Shown: positions 1 through 8,759, counted from the first letter of the stretch. The stretch is 64,000 bases of DNA from Lachnospiraceae bacterium (GCA_017437965.1 JAFRWN010000143.1:1-64000), one strand, 5' to 3'. Numbers and translations are program-made. The notes: generated from the sequence alone by a model not told the origin.

Positions 1-262
1 AGCCCTCGCGGAATGCAACTCTTGCCATTGCAAGATACATACCAACCTCAGAGCACTCACCTTCAAAATTAGAACGGAGGTCCTTCTTGATCTCCTCGTC
101 AACATCCTTTGCAATTCCGACCACATGCTCCGAAGCCCAGTTCATGCCGCCTTCTTCAACTTTATTGAACTTTGATGCGGGAACCTTACAAACAGGACAG
201 AACTCCGGAGGATTGTCTCCTTCATGAACATACCCACATACTGAACAAACCCATTTTGCCAT
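1..262 (-). CDS. Reverse rubrerythrin (rubredoxin-first), 3' part cut by window edge
   Basis: Only the N-terminal 87 codons are inside the window; the gene runs off the left edge. Translation from the ATG at 262 starts [15 protein letters not shown] and shows two CxxC pairs (VCSVCGY and FCPVCKV) that make a rubredoxin iron site. They are followed by a ferritin-like helix containing [16 protein letters not shown]. Rubredoxin in front of the diiron domain is the arrangement of clostridial reverse rubrerythrins, which reduce H2O2 and O2 with electrons from NADH:rubredoxin reductase. A strong ribosome site (AGAAAGGAG) precedes the ATG. The divergent upstream gap carries a TTGACA/TATAGT promoter and a PerR-like box, which fits a peroxide-stress gene. 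Confidence 0.85.
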   Translation of the reverse strand, partial: MAKWVCSVCGYVHEGDNPPEFCPVCKVPASKFNKVEEGGMNWASEHVVGIAKDVDEEIKKDLRSNFEGECSEVGMYLAMARVAFREG

Positions 263-315
263 ACTTCCTTGCTCCTTTCTGTTTTTTGCGGTAGGTTTAC
301 CGCCGATATACGTTA

Positions 316-344
316 ACTATAGACCATCAGTCTTTTTCTGTCAA
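316..344 (-). promoter_or_regulatory. Sigma-A type promoter for the reverse rubrerythrin
   Basis: Read on the minus strand, the -35 is TTGACA (339-344) and the -10 is TATAGT (316-321), with a 17-base spacer. The predicted start site is about 45 bases upstream of the rubrerythrin ATG. Confidence 0.7.
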
Positions 345-353
345 TACAAGAAA

Positions 354-368
354 AAATAATCATTATAT
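354..368. promoter_or_regulatory. PerR-like box
   Basis: The 15-mer contains a perfect 5-1-5 dyad, ATAAT-C-ATTAT, and matches 11 of the 14 defined positions of the Per box TTATAATNATTATAA. It lies 10 bases upstream of the -35 of a reverse rubrerythrin. That gene class is known to be PerR-repressed in Clostridium acetobutylicum. The region is AT-rich, so a chance match is possible. Confidence 0.45.
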
Positions 369-382
369 TATAATATCTATTT

Positions 383-399
383 TGACGTTTTTTACGTCA
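383..399. promoter_or_regulatory. Perfect TGACGT-N5-ACGTCA dyad, possible operator
   Basis: A perfect six-base inverted repeat with a T5 centre lies just downstream of a TATAAT (369-374), in front of the AraC-family gene. No good -35 accompanies that TATAAT. The position suits an operator for autoregulation or for another dimeric regulator. The protein that binds it cannot be told from the sequence. Confidence 0.35.
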
Positions 400-460
400 T
401 ATTTTCCTTTTTTGCAATTTTTTTGTTGATTTTGCAGCCCATGATGCTTATGATAAAGCC

Positions 461-1372
461 ATGGATACCAAAAAAACGATCAAAATCAGACAAAGCCTGG
501 GCTACACAGGGTACTGCCGCCACGATCATGCGCGCATCATAGTACCCGACAGGCTGCCCGTAAAGCTTGACATAAAGGACACCCGCATTTTGGTAAATGT
601 GGGTGAATTTGTCGTGCTTCCGCCTTTTACTCCCTATGCTTTTGCATCCGCTGCCGCAAGGGATCTGATAGATTTTGACTTTTCACTGCTTTCGGAAAAT
701 CCCGAGTTTACCCTTCTTCTGCCCGTGCTTTCCTCTCCCTATGTCTGCCGGTCCGAAAAACCGGAAGCAACACCCGAAGCCAAGGCTTTCGGAAGGATAG
801 TACCGGTTTATTGCCAAAAGAAGGACCCTCCGCGAAAGGAATCCGAAGCCGCATCTCCGATGGATCTTGTAAAATCAATGATTTCCTTTGCATCCGCAGG
901 GAAAGCTTTTCCCCTTACCGCTACCCTTTCTCTGTTTAACGCACTTTTCTGTCTTATCGGCGGCGAGATAACGGAAGCGATAAAGGAAAGCGAACCTGGG
1001 TTTTCTGCTGATACAGCAGGCAGGCTTTCCGCCGCCATAAGTTTTATAAACCACCATTTTCACGAAAATATAGACCTCAAAGAGACAGCAAAAGAGGCGG
1101 GCTATAATCATACCCACCTCTCTCATATCTTTAAAAAAATATATGGTATTTCTTTATATGACTACCTGATCCACACAAGGCTCGTAAACGCCGCCTCTCT
1201 TATCAGCGGTAAAAACAGCACTTCTTCCGAAGCCGGACTTCTTTCCATTTCCGAGATTGCCCTTGTGTCCGGTTTTTCAAGCAGTTCAACCTTCAACCGC
1301 TGCTTCCTTAATGAATTCGGGCTTTCGCCGAGGGATTTTGCAAAATTACCCGGCGATGAACAGCACGCCTAA
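461..1372 (+). CDS. AraC-family transcriptional regulator
   Basis: This 303-aa protein has the layout of a one-component AraC regulator. The N-terminal cupin-like sensor contains a typical strand turn (VGEFVVLPPFTPYAF). The C-terminal double helix-turn-helix spans about residues 190-300, with the first recognition segment ETAKEAGYNHTHLSHIFKK and the second ISEIALVSGFSSSSTFNRCF. Between the two helix pairs is an unusually long loop (GKNSTSSEAGLLS). No upstream in-frame ATG exists and the ribosome site before 461 is weak. It is divergent from the rubrerythrin, and its 3' end overlaps the convergent DegV gene by 27 bases. The ligand and targets are unknown. Confidence 0.85.
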   Translation: MDTKKTIKIRQSLGYTGYCRHDHARIIVPDRLPVKLDIKDTRILVNVGEFVVLPPFTPYAFASAAARDLIDFDFSLLSENPEFTLLLPVLSSPYVCRSEKPEATPEAKAFGRIVPVYCQKKDPPRKESEAASPMDLVKSMISFASAGKAFPLTATLSLFNALFCLIGGEITEAIKESEPGFSADTAGRLSAAISFINHHFHENIDLKETAKEAGYNHTHLSHIFKKIYGISLYDYLIHTRLVNAASLISGKNSTSSEAGLLSISEIALVSGFSSSSTFNRCFLNEFGLSPRDFAKLPGDEQHA

Positions 1373-2194
1373 GGTTCCCGGACCGCAGTGCGCCGATATT
1401 ACTCCGCCCGCAATACTTTCAAGCACCTCATCAAAATAGCCGAGGCTTTCAAGATAACTCTTTACTTCTTCAACAATTTCGCGTTCTTTACACGTATGGG
1501 TGATGAATACTCTATCCTTACGTGCTTTTTTAAGTTCGGGAGTAAGGTCTGTCACATATTCCATGATGGCCTTTGTATTTTTACCCCTGTACTTCTTGTC
1601 GGGGTGCATTTTTCCGTTCTCAACCACAATCTTGGGATGAAGCTTAAGCACGCTTCCCGCAAGTGCGGCAACCGCCGAGCAGCGTCCTCCTCTGTGGAGA
1701 TAGGTCAGGATATCGACCGTAAAGCTCGCCCTGGTAAGAGGAATCAGGCGTTCGATTTCCTTAACAGTCTCTTCCCTGCTCTTTCCTGCTGTGACAAGGT
1801 CTGCGGCAGCAAGCACCAGCAGTCCGATTCCTGTCGAAAGATTTCTTGAATCGATAACGGATATCTTATCGGCCGCTCCCATATCCTCTGCCGTAAGCTT
1901 CATTATGTTGTTGGTTGTCGACATTTCGGAGGAAATGCTGAAAACGATCACTTCGTTTCCCGCATCGATCTCAGGCTTAACAGCAGCCTCAAAATCCTCA
2001 ATCGAAATCGCAGAAGTCTTCGGAGTAGTTTTGTTTGCATCCGCCCACTTAAAGATTTCAGCGGGTGTGATCTCCAGACCGTCACGATATTCCTTTCCGT
2101 CCATCACTATGTGGAGAGGAATAATTCCGATGTTGTATCTCTCAACCAGTTCCTTTGAAAGATCGCAGGTTGAATCAGCGAAGATTTTAATCAT
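1346..2194 (-). CDS. DegV family protein (FakB-like fatty-acid-binding)
   Basis: This 282-aa protein is a full-length member of the DegV family. Family members such as FakB bind a fatty acid and present it to the FakA kinase for phosphorylation. Family landmarks in order: ADSTCDL (6-12), SISSEMS (about 90), VIDSRNLSTG (about 112), the LHRGGR turn (about 167) and the C-terminal GPGTLGVLF. The ATG overlaps the stop of the upstream CoA-transferase in an ATGA, so the two are translationally coupled. This suggests a shared role in acyl-group handling. No fakA homologue is in the window. The 3' end overlaps the convergent AraC gene by 27 bases. Confidence 0.9.
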   Translation of the reverse strand: MIKIFADSTCDLSKELVERYNIGIIPLHIVMDGKEYRDGLEITPAEIFKWADANKTTPKTSAISIEDFEAAVKPEIDAGNEVIVFSISSEMSTTNNIMKLTAEDMGAADKISVIDSRNLSTGIGLLVLAAADLVTAGKSREETVKEIERLIPLTRASFTVDILTYLHRGGRCSAVAALAGSVLKLHPKIVVENGKMHPDKKYRGKNTKAIMEYVTDLTPELKKARKDRVFITHTCKEREIVEEVKSYLESLGYFDEVLESIAGGVISAHCGPGTLGVLFIAG

Positions 2195-3735
2195 TTTTTA
2201 TTGCCTTTCTTAAGAGCTTCATCTATTAAAACAGGGAAAGGAATCCTGTCGATGATGTCCTTTTCCATGTCTATTCCGGGATAAACCTCAATGAGCTTAA
2301 GTCCTTTTTCGGTCAGCTCGAACACGCAGCGTTCCGTTATATAGAGCACCCTCTGGCCGTTCGCCATCGCACGTTTTCCGGAGAATGAAATGCTGTGAAC
2401 CTCGTCTACAAACTTCGCTATGTCGCCCTCGTTTACAATCTTAAGCGAGCCATCGTCCCTCTCAATTACCTTGAGTCCCTTTGTATCAAAGGTAAGGCAG
2501 AAAACAACCGTGGGTGTCTTCGCGGTAATGTTCGCGAAACCGCCGATTCCGGCATATGCACCCGGTCCCCTGTGCGAATTGACGTTTCCGTACCTGTCAA
2601 CCTCCAGTGCGCCCATGAAACAGATATCAAGACCGCCGTTGTCGTAGAGGTCAAACTGGTTCGCCATATCATAGACAGATGCGGCACCGATCATGGCACC
2701 GAAAACCGGACCCGACGCAGGAAAGCCTCCGACACCGCCGGATTCAACAGTCAGTGTTATTTTATTGAGTATGCCCTTTGCCTTTGCAAAGCGGGAAATG
2801 TTCTCGGGTATTCCGATACCGATATTTACGATATCCTCCTCGTGCAACTCCTCCGTCGCCCTTTTTGCGATGATGTCGGCCGTCACATTGTTGCGGCGGT
2901 GCGTTGAGGAAAGCCTGTCGATGATCTCGACCCACATATCCCACTGGCCCGAAGGAATTTCAAAACTACCGGTAAGGGCCTCATAACCGCTCTCCGAAGG
3001 CTCGGGCTCGATCACAACTATCGCATCCACAAGGCAGCCGGGAATGATGGCGTTACGGGGTCTTGCCGGCTTACGCACAAGCTTGTCAACCTGGACGATT
3101 ACCTTGCCTCCGTTTGCCCTTACTGCCTGGCAGATTGAAAGCGCGTCGCCCGACATGTACATGTCATCGAAGGAAATGTTTCCGAACCTGTCGGCTGCGG
3201 TACCCTTTATCAGAGCAATGGTCATCTTCGGAAGCTTATAGTAAAGGAATTCCTCTCCGTCAACATTCACGAGCTTTACATATCTGTCATCCTTCGAAAT
3301 ATTGTTGATTCCGGGGCCCTCGATCCTTGGATCCACAAAAATATCAAGTCCGACTTTAGAAAGCGCTCCGGGAAGTCCTCCCGCCTGGGCACGGATAGCA
3401 TGGCTGATGCAGCCGAGCGGCAGGTTATAGGCCTCGAAACGATCCTCAAGTATCAGCTTTTTTGTACTCAGCATTGCACCAAAATGGCCACAGATCAGTC
3501 TGTCAACCGCACCGTCACGGATATAGCCCTCGGCATTACGGTTTTCATCCCACACACCGAAGCCCGCAGACGAAACCATCGTAAGATGAGCCGGCGATCC
3601 GGTTTCCTTGAAACGCTTGTAGATTGCCTCATGCAGCTCCACCGGGCTTTCAATTCCAACGAAGGAATTTACACAGATGCAGTCTCCGTCCTTTATCAGT
3701 TTTACCGCCTCTTCGGCAGTCATTATTTCGTACAT
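2191..3735 (-). CDS. Acyl-CoA:acetate/3-ketoacid CoA-transferase (fused alpha-beta)
   Basis: This 514-aa protein covers both halves of a family I CoA-transferase in one chain, like YdiF and propionate/acetate CoA-transferases. The catalytic glutamate is in VESGGVGGFP at about residue 331, and it forms the glutamyl-CoA thioester. The N-terminal half contains the CoA-binding region around GHFGAMLSTKK. Such enzymes exchange CoA between short-chain acids (acetate, propionate, butyrate, 3-ketoacids). Substrate preference cannot be read from the sequence. It is the first gene of a two-gene operon with degV and has its own promoter at 3767-3795. Confidence 0.88.
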   Translation of the reverse strand: MYEIMTAEEAVKLIKDGDCICVNSFVGIESPVELHEAIYKRFKETGSPAHLTMVSSAGFGVWDENRNAEGYIRDGAVDRLICGHFGAMLSTKKLILEDRFEAYNLPLGCISHAIRAQAGGLPGALSKVGLDIFVDPRIEGPGINNISKDDRYVKLVNVDGEEFLYYKLPKMTIALIKGTAADRFGNISFDDMYMSGDALSICQAVRANGGKVIVQVDKLVRKPARPRNAIIPGCLVDAIVVIEPEPSESGYEALTGSFEIPSGQWDMWVEIIDRLSSTHRRNNVTADIIAKRATEELHEEDIVNIGIGIPENISRFAKAKGILNKITLTVESGGVGGFPASGPVFGAMIGAASVYDMANQFDLYDNGGLDICFMGALEVDRYGNVNSHRGPGAYAGIGGFANITAKTPTVVFCLTFDTKGLKVIERDDGSLKIVNEGDIAKFVDEVHSISFSGKRAMANGQRVLYITERCVFELTEKGLKLIEVYPGIDMEKDIIDRIPFPVLIDEALKKGNKK

Positions 3736-3766
3736 TTATTACTCTCCTGAATCGACACTGTTTTTT

Positions 3767-3795
3767 ATTATACTATATGTTGGGTTTTAAAGCAA
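3767..3795 (-). promoter_or_regulatory. Promoter for the CoA-transferase/degV operon
   Basis: On the minus strand there is a -10 TATAAT (3767-3772) and a -35 TTGCTT (3790-3795) with a 17-base spacer. The ribosome site AGGAG follows just before the ATG at 3735. The -35 is imperfect. Confidence 0.5.
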
Positions 3796-3832
3796 ATACA
3801 ATTGCAATGTGTTTTTAATCCTCAAATAAATC

Positions 3833-5953
3833 TCAATATATCTCCTCCGCAGTCTTCGCAAGTGCCATCGCACCGGCGCGAAGAAGCTCCTTGTCATGTC
3901 CGTAGCCGTAGAGAACTCCGATGGTCCTCATGCCGACCTCGGATGCGCCCAGCACATCGTAGAAGCGGTCTCCGACCATCAGCGCCTCGTAGGGATACAT
4001 GATTTTTTCATCCTGCGATAATTCCACTCCCGCCGATGAAAGCGCATATAAAAGCACATCCTTCTTCTTTGAGCGTTTGTCATCGGGCGAAGCACCAAAT
4101 ACTCCGTCAAAGAATTTCGCAAGGCCAAAATAGTCAATTATCCTCTTTGCAAAATGCTCGGGCTTGGAGGTTGCAACATATAGCCTGTGCCCTGCCTTCT
4201 TAAGCCTGTTGAGCATCTCGGGCACGCCGGGATAAACCCTGTTTTCCTTCCAGCCCAGCTCATTATATCTTTCGCGGTAAAGCTTCATTGCCCTGTCAAT
4301 ATCTTCAGGCTTGTCAAAATAATCCTTATAGCATTCCACCAGCGGAGGCCCGATATATCGGTGGAGATTACCGAATTTTTCCTCCGGCACGCCAAGGGCC
4401 GACAGCGCATATTTATGGCAGTTGATGATTCCCTCCTCCGAATCCGTCAGTGTTCCGTCCAGATCGAAGAAAATATTTTTATATATATTTTCGGGCCCGA
4501 AACCAAGCATGGCTTTTGCCCTTTTTTCAAGCTCGTCCTCTGTATTAATAAACGGTTCTTCCATTGCTTCGTACAGAAGCTCGTTAAGAACTATGCCCAT
4601 GCCCTTACCCGGTTTTGCGCCTAGTTCAATAAGCCTGCGCCCGTCAATCCGAAGCTGCGAAAGCATGTATGGCTCGTCGTTCTCAAAAAGTCTTTTTAGG
4701 CTTCTTTCCATCTCGCCGATTTCAGCCACTCCCGAAGAAAAGAACTCCGGTGCCTGGGCCATCATATCGGCATACTGAACCGGTATCAGCATCTCACATG
4801 CCCTGCGGCCGATTTCCCCCGAAAGATGGGCTGCCGTATGCTTTCCCTCGCTCCAGTCATAGCGATAGCGGTCGTCATGACGGCCGACCAAAGTATTTAC
4901 AAGCTCTATCGTTTCGTTGTCAAACTTAAGCCTGTGCATTATTTCATTTGCCATCACTGCGGAAACTGCCGGATGTCCGTAGAAATGGGCACCCCTTGCA
5001 TCAACAGTCTTCGTGGCAGGCTTTCCGATGTCATGAAGGAGCATCGCAAGCATCAGTATATTCTTGTCCTTATCACTGAATACGGACGAAAAATCTGAAA
5101 TTCCAAGGCTTCCTACCGTGCTTCCCGAGAACTCACGTTCCCTGTCACCCGGGTGCAGATTTAGTAAAGCATGCATGACCTTTATGCTCTCAATAATGTG
5201 GTCCGCAACGTTATATATATGGTACTCGCACTCCTGCCCTGTAGTCTCGCAAAGATCCCATTCCGGCAGTATGTGCTTTGTAATTCCGGTCTCATAGAGC
5301 ACATGGAACTTCTCCGGTCTTTTTCCCATGATAAGCTTCATGAGCTCAACCCGTATTCTCTCCGCGGAAACTTTCTCTATGTTCGGAGAGAGCTTTTTCA
5401 TCGCTGCGAGCGTTTCGTTTTCCATTTCAAAATCAAGCTCGGAGGCAAAACGGGCTGCGCGCATGATGCGGAGCGCATCCTCCGAAAAACGCTGCACAGG
5501 GTCTCCGACCGCGCGTATCACCCTGTTTTCAAGATCTGCCTGTCCGTCAAAAATATCTACTATACCCTTTGTTTCATTATAGGCCATGGCATTTATCGTA
5601 AAGTCACGGCGGAGAAGGTCCTCGCTTAACTTTCTTGTGAAGCTTACACTGTCAGGATGCCTTCCGTCCTCGTATTGTCCGTCAATACGGTAGGTTGTGA
5701 CCTCAAAGCCCTCTCCGTCAAGCATGACCGTAACGGTCCCATGCTGAAGCCCTGTATCAAGGGTGCGGCGGAAAAGACCCTTTACTTCTTCCGGCAGGGC
5801 GTTTGTAGTAATATCCCAGTCTTTGGGCGCACGACCAAGAAGGCTATCGCGTACGCAGCCTCCGACCGCATATGCTTCATAGCCCGCTTTCTCAAGAACA
5901 GAGATGATAAAGTCAACTTTTTCCGGTAGTAAAATTTTCATGTTTTCCATCAT
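3833..5953 (-). CDS. CCA tRNA nucleotidyltransferase fused to a HAD phosphatase
   Basis: This 706-aa open chain joins two complete enzymes. Residues 1 to about 460 are a class II CCA-adding enzyme: GGCVRDSLLG near residue 31, the metal-binding pair in DWDITTN, the poly(A) polymerase head, and an HD domain (LLHDIGKPATKT near 306). Residues about 495-706 are a Gph-type HAD hydrolase: FFDLDGTLTDSEEG near 499, motif II VATSKP, and motif IV MVGDRFYDVLGA. The nucleotidyltransferase repairs or builds tRNA CCA ends. The HAD half should remove a phosphate, substrate unknown. The start is uncertain: ATGs at 5953, 5950 and 5941 are all possible, and the ribosome site is weak. The promoter overlaps the preceding operon's terminator. 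Confidence 0.88.
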   Translation of the reverse strand: MMENMKILLPEKVDFIISVLEKAGYEAYAVGGCVRDSLLGRAPKDWDITTNALPEEVKGLFRRTLDTGLQHGTVTVMLDGEGFEVTTYRIDGQYEDGRHPDSVSFTRKLSEDLLRRDFTINAMAYNETKGIVDIFDGQADLENRVIRAVGDPVQRFSEDALRIMRAARFASELDFEMENETLAAMKKLSPNIEKVSAERIRVELMKLIMGKRPEKFHVLYETGITKHILPEWDLCETTGQECEYHIYNVADHIIESIKVMHALLNLHPGDREREFSGSTVGSLGISDFSSVFSDKDKNILMLAMLLHDIGKPATKTVDARGAHFYGHPAVSAVMANEIMHRLKFDNETIELVNTLVGRHDDRYRYDWSEGKHTAAHLSGEIGRRACEMLIPVQYADMMAQAPEFFSSGVAEIGEMERSLKRLFENDEPYMLSQLRIDGRRLIELGAKPGKGMGIVLNELLYEAMEEPFINTEDELEKRAKAMLGFGPENIYKNIFFDLDGTLTDSEEGIINCHKYALSALGVPEEKFGNLHRYIGPPLVECYKDYFDKPEDIDRAMKLYRERYNELGWKENRVYPGVPEMLNRLKKAGHRLYVATSKPEHFAKRIIDYFGLAKFFDGVFGASPDDKRSKKKDVLLYALSSAGVELSQDEKIMYPYEALMVGDRFYDVLGASEVGMRTIGVLYGYGHDKELLRAGAMALAKTAEEIY

Positions 5954-5957
5954 AATA

Positions 5958-6016
5958 CAAAAACCCGCCTCGGCAGATACAGTAAATTAAAGTATAGCAT
6001 CTGCAGGCGGGGTTTG
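5958..6016 (-). terminator. Rho-independent terminator of the aldehyde/alcohol dehydrogenase operon
   Basis: Read on the minus strand, a long GC-rich stem pairs CCCCGCCTGCAGAT with ATCTGCCGAGGCGGG around a loop of about 20 bases. TTTTTG follows directly. It lies about 30 bases after the aldehyde dehydrogenase stop and ends only a few bases before the cca start. Confidence 0.75.
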
Positions 6017-6020
6017 TCAA
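5991..6020 (-). promoter_or_regulatory. Promoter for cca-HAD, embedded in the upstream terminator
   Basis: Minus strand -35 TTGACA (6015-6020) and -10 TATACT (5991-5996), spacer 18. The spacer is the ascending arm of the terminator stem and the -10 lies in its loop. The predicted 5' leader is about 30 bases. Confidence 0.6.
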
Positions 6021-6047
6021 AAGTTTTATTTACAAGCTCTTCTAAAT

Positions 6048-7430
6048 TTATCTCTGTATCATTCTTACCAGCTTCTCATACACCTTTTTGTAGGGTGTAT
6101 AGCGCATCGGAAGATCAGGGAAGAGGTATTTTTTCACGACAGGCTTCTCGTTTGAGAAGGTTCTGAAGGAATATTCTCCGTGATATTTGCCCATGCCGGA
6201 GTTTCCGACTCCGCCGAAGGGCAGCCTTGAGGAAAGGATATGTACGATGGTGTCGTTTATGCAGCCTCCACCGAAGGGCACATGTTTCATGAAACGGTTT
6301 TCTACCTTTTTATCGTTAGTAAAGAGGTAAAGTGCCAGGGGCTTTTCGCGGTCTTTGATAAATTCCTCGGCCTCCTTCATGTTCTTTACGCTGATTACCG
6401 GAAGGAGAGGTCCGAAGATCTCCTCCTGCATTACCGCATCCTCTGCCGTCACATTATCGAGTATCGTAGGCTCTATTTTCAGCTTTTCCTCATCTGAATT
6501 TCCGCCGAAAACCACCTTATCTGCATTTATCAGTCCGCAGACCCTGTCGAAATGCTTTTTGTTTACCATATGCGCAAAGCCCTCATTATCAAGAGGATCC
6601 GGGCACTGCTTTGCAAGCGATTTCTTCATTTCTTCAATGAATCTTTCATGTACTTCTTCCTCAACAAGCACATAGTCCGGCGCGATGCAGGTCTGACCGC
6701 AGTTAAGAAGCTTTCCGAAAGCAATACGCTTTGCCGCAAGCTTAACATTTGCCGATTTCTCGATGATCACGGGACTCTTTCCGCCAAGTTCAAGTGTTAC
6801 AGGTGTCAGATTCTTTGCGGCGCGTTCCATAACGGTCTTTCCGACAGCCACGGATCCCGTAAAGAAAATATGGTCAAAACGGAGGTCTAAAAGGGCATTG
6901 TTCTCTGCTCTTCCTCCCTCAACTACCGCAACATGCTCGGGCATAAACACTTTGTCGATCAGGGCTTTCAGCGCACGGCTGGTTTCCGGAGCATAGGCTG
7001 AAGGCTTTAAAATCACGGTGTTTCCTGCAGCAACGGCACCTACAAGAGGGTCAAGGCAGAGAAGAACAGGGTAGTTCCATGGTGCCATGATCAGCACATT
7101 TCCGAGCGGTTCTGAAATCGTCATGCTCTTTGCAAAGGAATTCACAAGATCGGTAAGCTTGCGCTTGGGCTGTGCCCACTTTCTTATGTGCTTTATCTGA
7201 TATGAAATCTCGCACAGTACATTTCCGACCTCGCACATGTATCCTTCCGACTCACTCTTTCCGAGATCGGCAGTCAAAGCATCCGTAAGGTCCTTACTGT
7301 TTTCCTTAAGCTCCCTGTAGAGCCTTTTTAACATTGCTATCCTGAAATCCACATCCATAGTCCTGCCCGCGCGGAAAAAAGCACGCTGGGAAGCAAGGAG
7401 GGATTCGGCTTTATTTATTGTTTCGGACAT
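6048..7430 (-). CDS. NAD(P)-dependent aldehyde dehydrogenase (class 3-like)
   Basis: This 460-aa protein is at the short length typical of class 3/fatty aldehyde-type enzymes, which lack the N-terminal extension of other aldehyde dehydrogenases. Landmarks: APWNYPVLL, the cofactor turn FTGSVAVGK, the general base glutamate in LELGGKSP (about 212), the catalytic cysteine in NCGQTCIAPDY (about 246), and NEKPVVKKYLFPDLPMRYTP at the C-terminal end. It oxidises an aldehyde to the acid. The gene starts 13 bases after the iron alcohol dehydrogenase, so the pair probably interconverts an alcohol, its aldehyde and the acid. A clear terminator follows. Confidence 0.9.
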   Translation of the reverse strand: MSETINKAESLLASQRAFFRAGRTMDVDFRIAMLKRLYRELKENSKDLTDALTADLGKSESEGYMCEVGNVLCEISYQIKHIRKWAQPKRKLTDLVNSFAKSMTISEPLGNVLIMAPWNYPVLLCLDPLVGAVAAGNTVILKPSAYAPETSRALKALIDKVFMPEHVAVVEGGRAENNALLDLRFDHIFFTGSVAVGKTVMERAAKNLTPVTLELGGKSPVIIEKSANVKLAAKRIAFGKLLNCGQTCIAPDYVLVEEEVHERFIEEMKKSLAKQCPDPLDNEGFAHMVNKKHFDRVCGLINADKVVFGGNSDEEKLKIEPTILDNVTAEDAVMQEEIFGPLLPVISVKNMKEAEEFIKDREKPLALYLFTNDKKVENRFMKHVPFGGGCINDTIVHILSSRLPFGGVGNSGMGKYHGEYSFRTFSNEKPVVKKYLFPDLPMRYTPYKKVYEKLVRMIQR

Positions 7431-7443
7431 GGTAGTCTCCTTG

Positions 7444-8730
7444 TTATGACGATTTCTTCACATGAGCTCTGTGCGCATCGTGCTCTCTGAGCCCGGCTTC
7501 CGAAGCCTTCTTGAAGTTATGTTCCCTTACATTTCCGCAGACCACTCTGTACATCTTCACCAGCTCATTCTTATCCATCAGCACAGGAACGGGATAGAGA
7601 GGATTTGCCTCCTTGTCGGCACGGCCTGCCATGAAATCGAAATCTGCGGGATCGATGCCCTCTATGTAACGGGGAATTTCCATCTTTTCGTTCATTTCCT
7701 CAACCCATGAGATGAACTTCTCGCAGGCTGCATGGTCATCATCGAAAACATTTGCCTCGCAGGTTATTCTTGCAAGCTTAGCAAGCTTCTTTTCAACTGC
7801 CTTTCCGTAGGCACGGAGGAAATGCGGCAGGATCACGGAATTTGCAAGTCCGTGAGGAGTACCATATTTTCCGCCGAGGGCATGTGCAAGCCCGTGCACA
7901 TAGCCAACATAGGACTGGGTAAATGATGCTCCTGCAAGATATGAAGCGTAGAGAATGTTCTGCCTTGCCTTTTCATTATGTCCGTCAAGATAAGCGTCAT
8001 AAAGATTGTCATGGATAAGCTTAACCGCATCCTCGGAAAGCTTTCTGGTATGCTTTGTAGTGCTGCGGCCGATATATGCTTCAACTGCATGAGTCAATGC
8101 GTCCATACCGGTTGTCGCGGTAAGATGCTTCGGAAGTCCCGCAGTAAGCCTCCAGTCATGTACAGCATAGTACGGAATCAAAAAGAAATCGTAGATCGGA
8201 TATTTTGTCTGGGTTTCCGAATTTGTAAGAACTGATGCAACCGTTACTTCGGAGCCGGTACCGGCTGTGGTCGGAATTGCGATCAGAAGCGGGATTTTCT
8301 TGAATACCTTGAATTTGCCCATCAGCTTGTCGATGGTTTTTTTGGGTCTTGCAGCCCTTGCGCCCACGCCCTTTGCACAGTCCATGGAAGAGCCTCCTCC
8401 GAGGCCGATAAGACAGTCGCATCCCTCTTTTTTATAGAGCGCATATGCCTCCTCAACGTTGTCAAAAGTGGGATTGGGAACGGTCTTGTCATAGATCACA
8501 TAGTCCACGCCCTGTATTTTCAGCTGATTTATCAGGTTCTCATGGATTCCGAGCTTTGTGATTCCTGCGTCGGTAACGATCATGACCTTCTTTCCGCCCT
8601 TGGCTCTTATCAGCTTTGCAGCGCCGCCTACAGTCTTTAAAATCTTCGGTTCCCTGTAAGGAAGAAGCGGAAGTGCAAGACGAAAACCTGCCTGATAAAC
8701 CCTGCAGTATGCCTTCTTTAAAGTGTTCAT
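7444..8730 (-). CDS. Iron-containing alcohol dehydrogenase
   Basis: This is a 428-aa group III (iron-type) alcohol dehydrogenase. It has the GGGSSMDCAKG nucleotide-binding loop, the PTTAGTGSEVT motif and the family signature around GMDALTHAVEAYIG. Metal-binding histidines lie in VHGLAHALGG and TPHGLANS. The ATG at 8730 (MNTLKKAY) is chosen over an in-frame start at 8772 because GAGGAG sits at the correct distance before it. The longer version would also run through the leader inverted repeat. It is the first gene of an operon with the aldehyde dehydrogenase, behind a strong promoter. Substrate unknown. Confidence 0.9.
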   Translation of the reverse strand: MNTLKKAYCRVYQAGFRLALPLLPYREPKILKTVGGAAKLIRAKGGKKVMIVTDAGITKLGIHENLINQLKIQGVDYVIYDKTVPNPTFDNVEEAYALYKKEGCDCLIGLGGGSSMDCAKGVGARAARPKKTIDKLMGKFKVFKKIPLLIAIPTTAGTGSEVTVASVLTNSETQTKYPIYDFFLIPYYAVHDWRLTAGLPKHLTATTGMDALTHAVEAYIGRSTTKHTRKLSEDAVKLIHDNLYDAYLDGHNEKARQNILYASYLAGASFTQSYVGYVHGLAHALGGKYGTPHGLANSVILPHFLRAYGKAVEKKLAKLARITCEANVFDDDHAACEKFISWVEEMNEKMEIPRYIEGIDPADFDFMAGRADKEANPLYPVPVLMDKNELVKMYRVVCGNVREHNFKKASEAGLREHDAHRAHVKKSS

Positions 8731-8759
8731 TACTATTACTCCTCTTTTTTGATACAATG

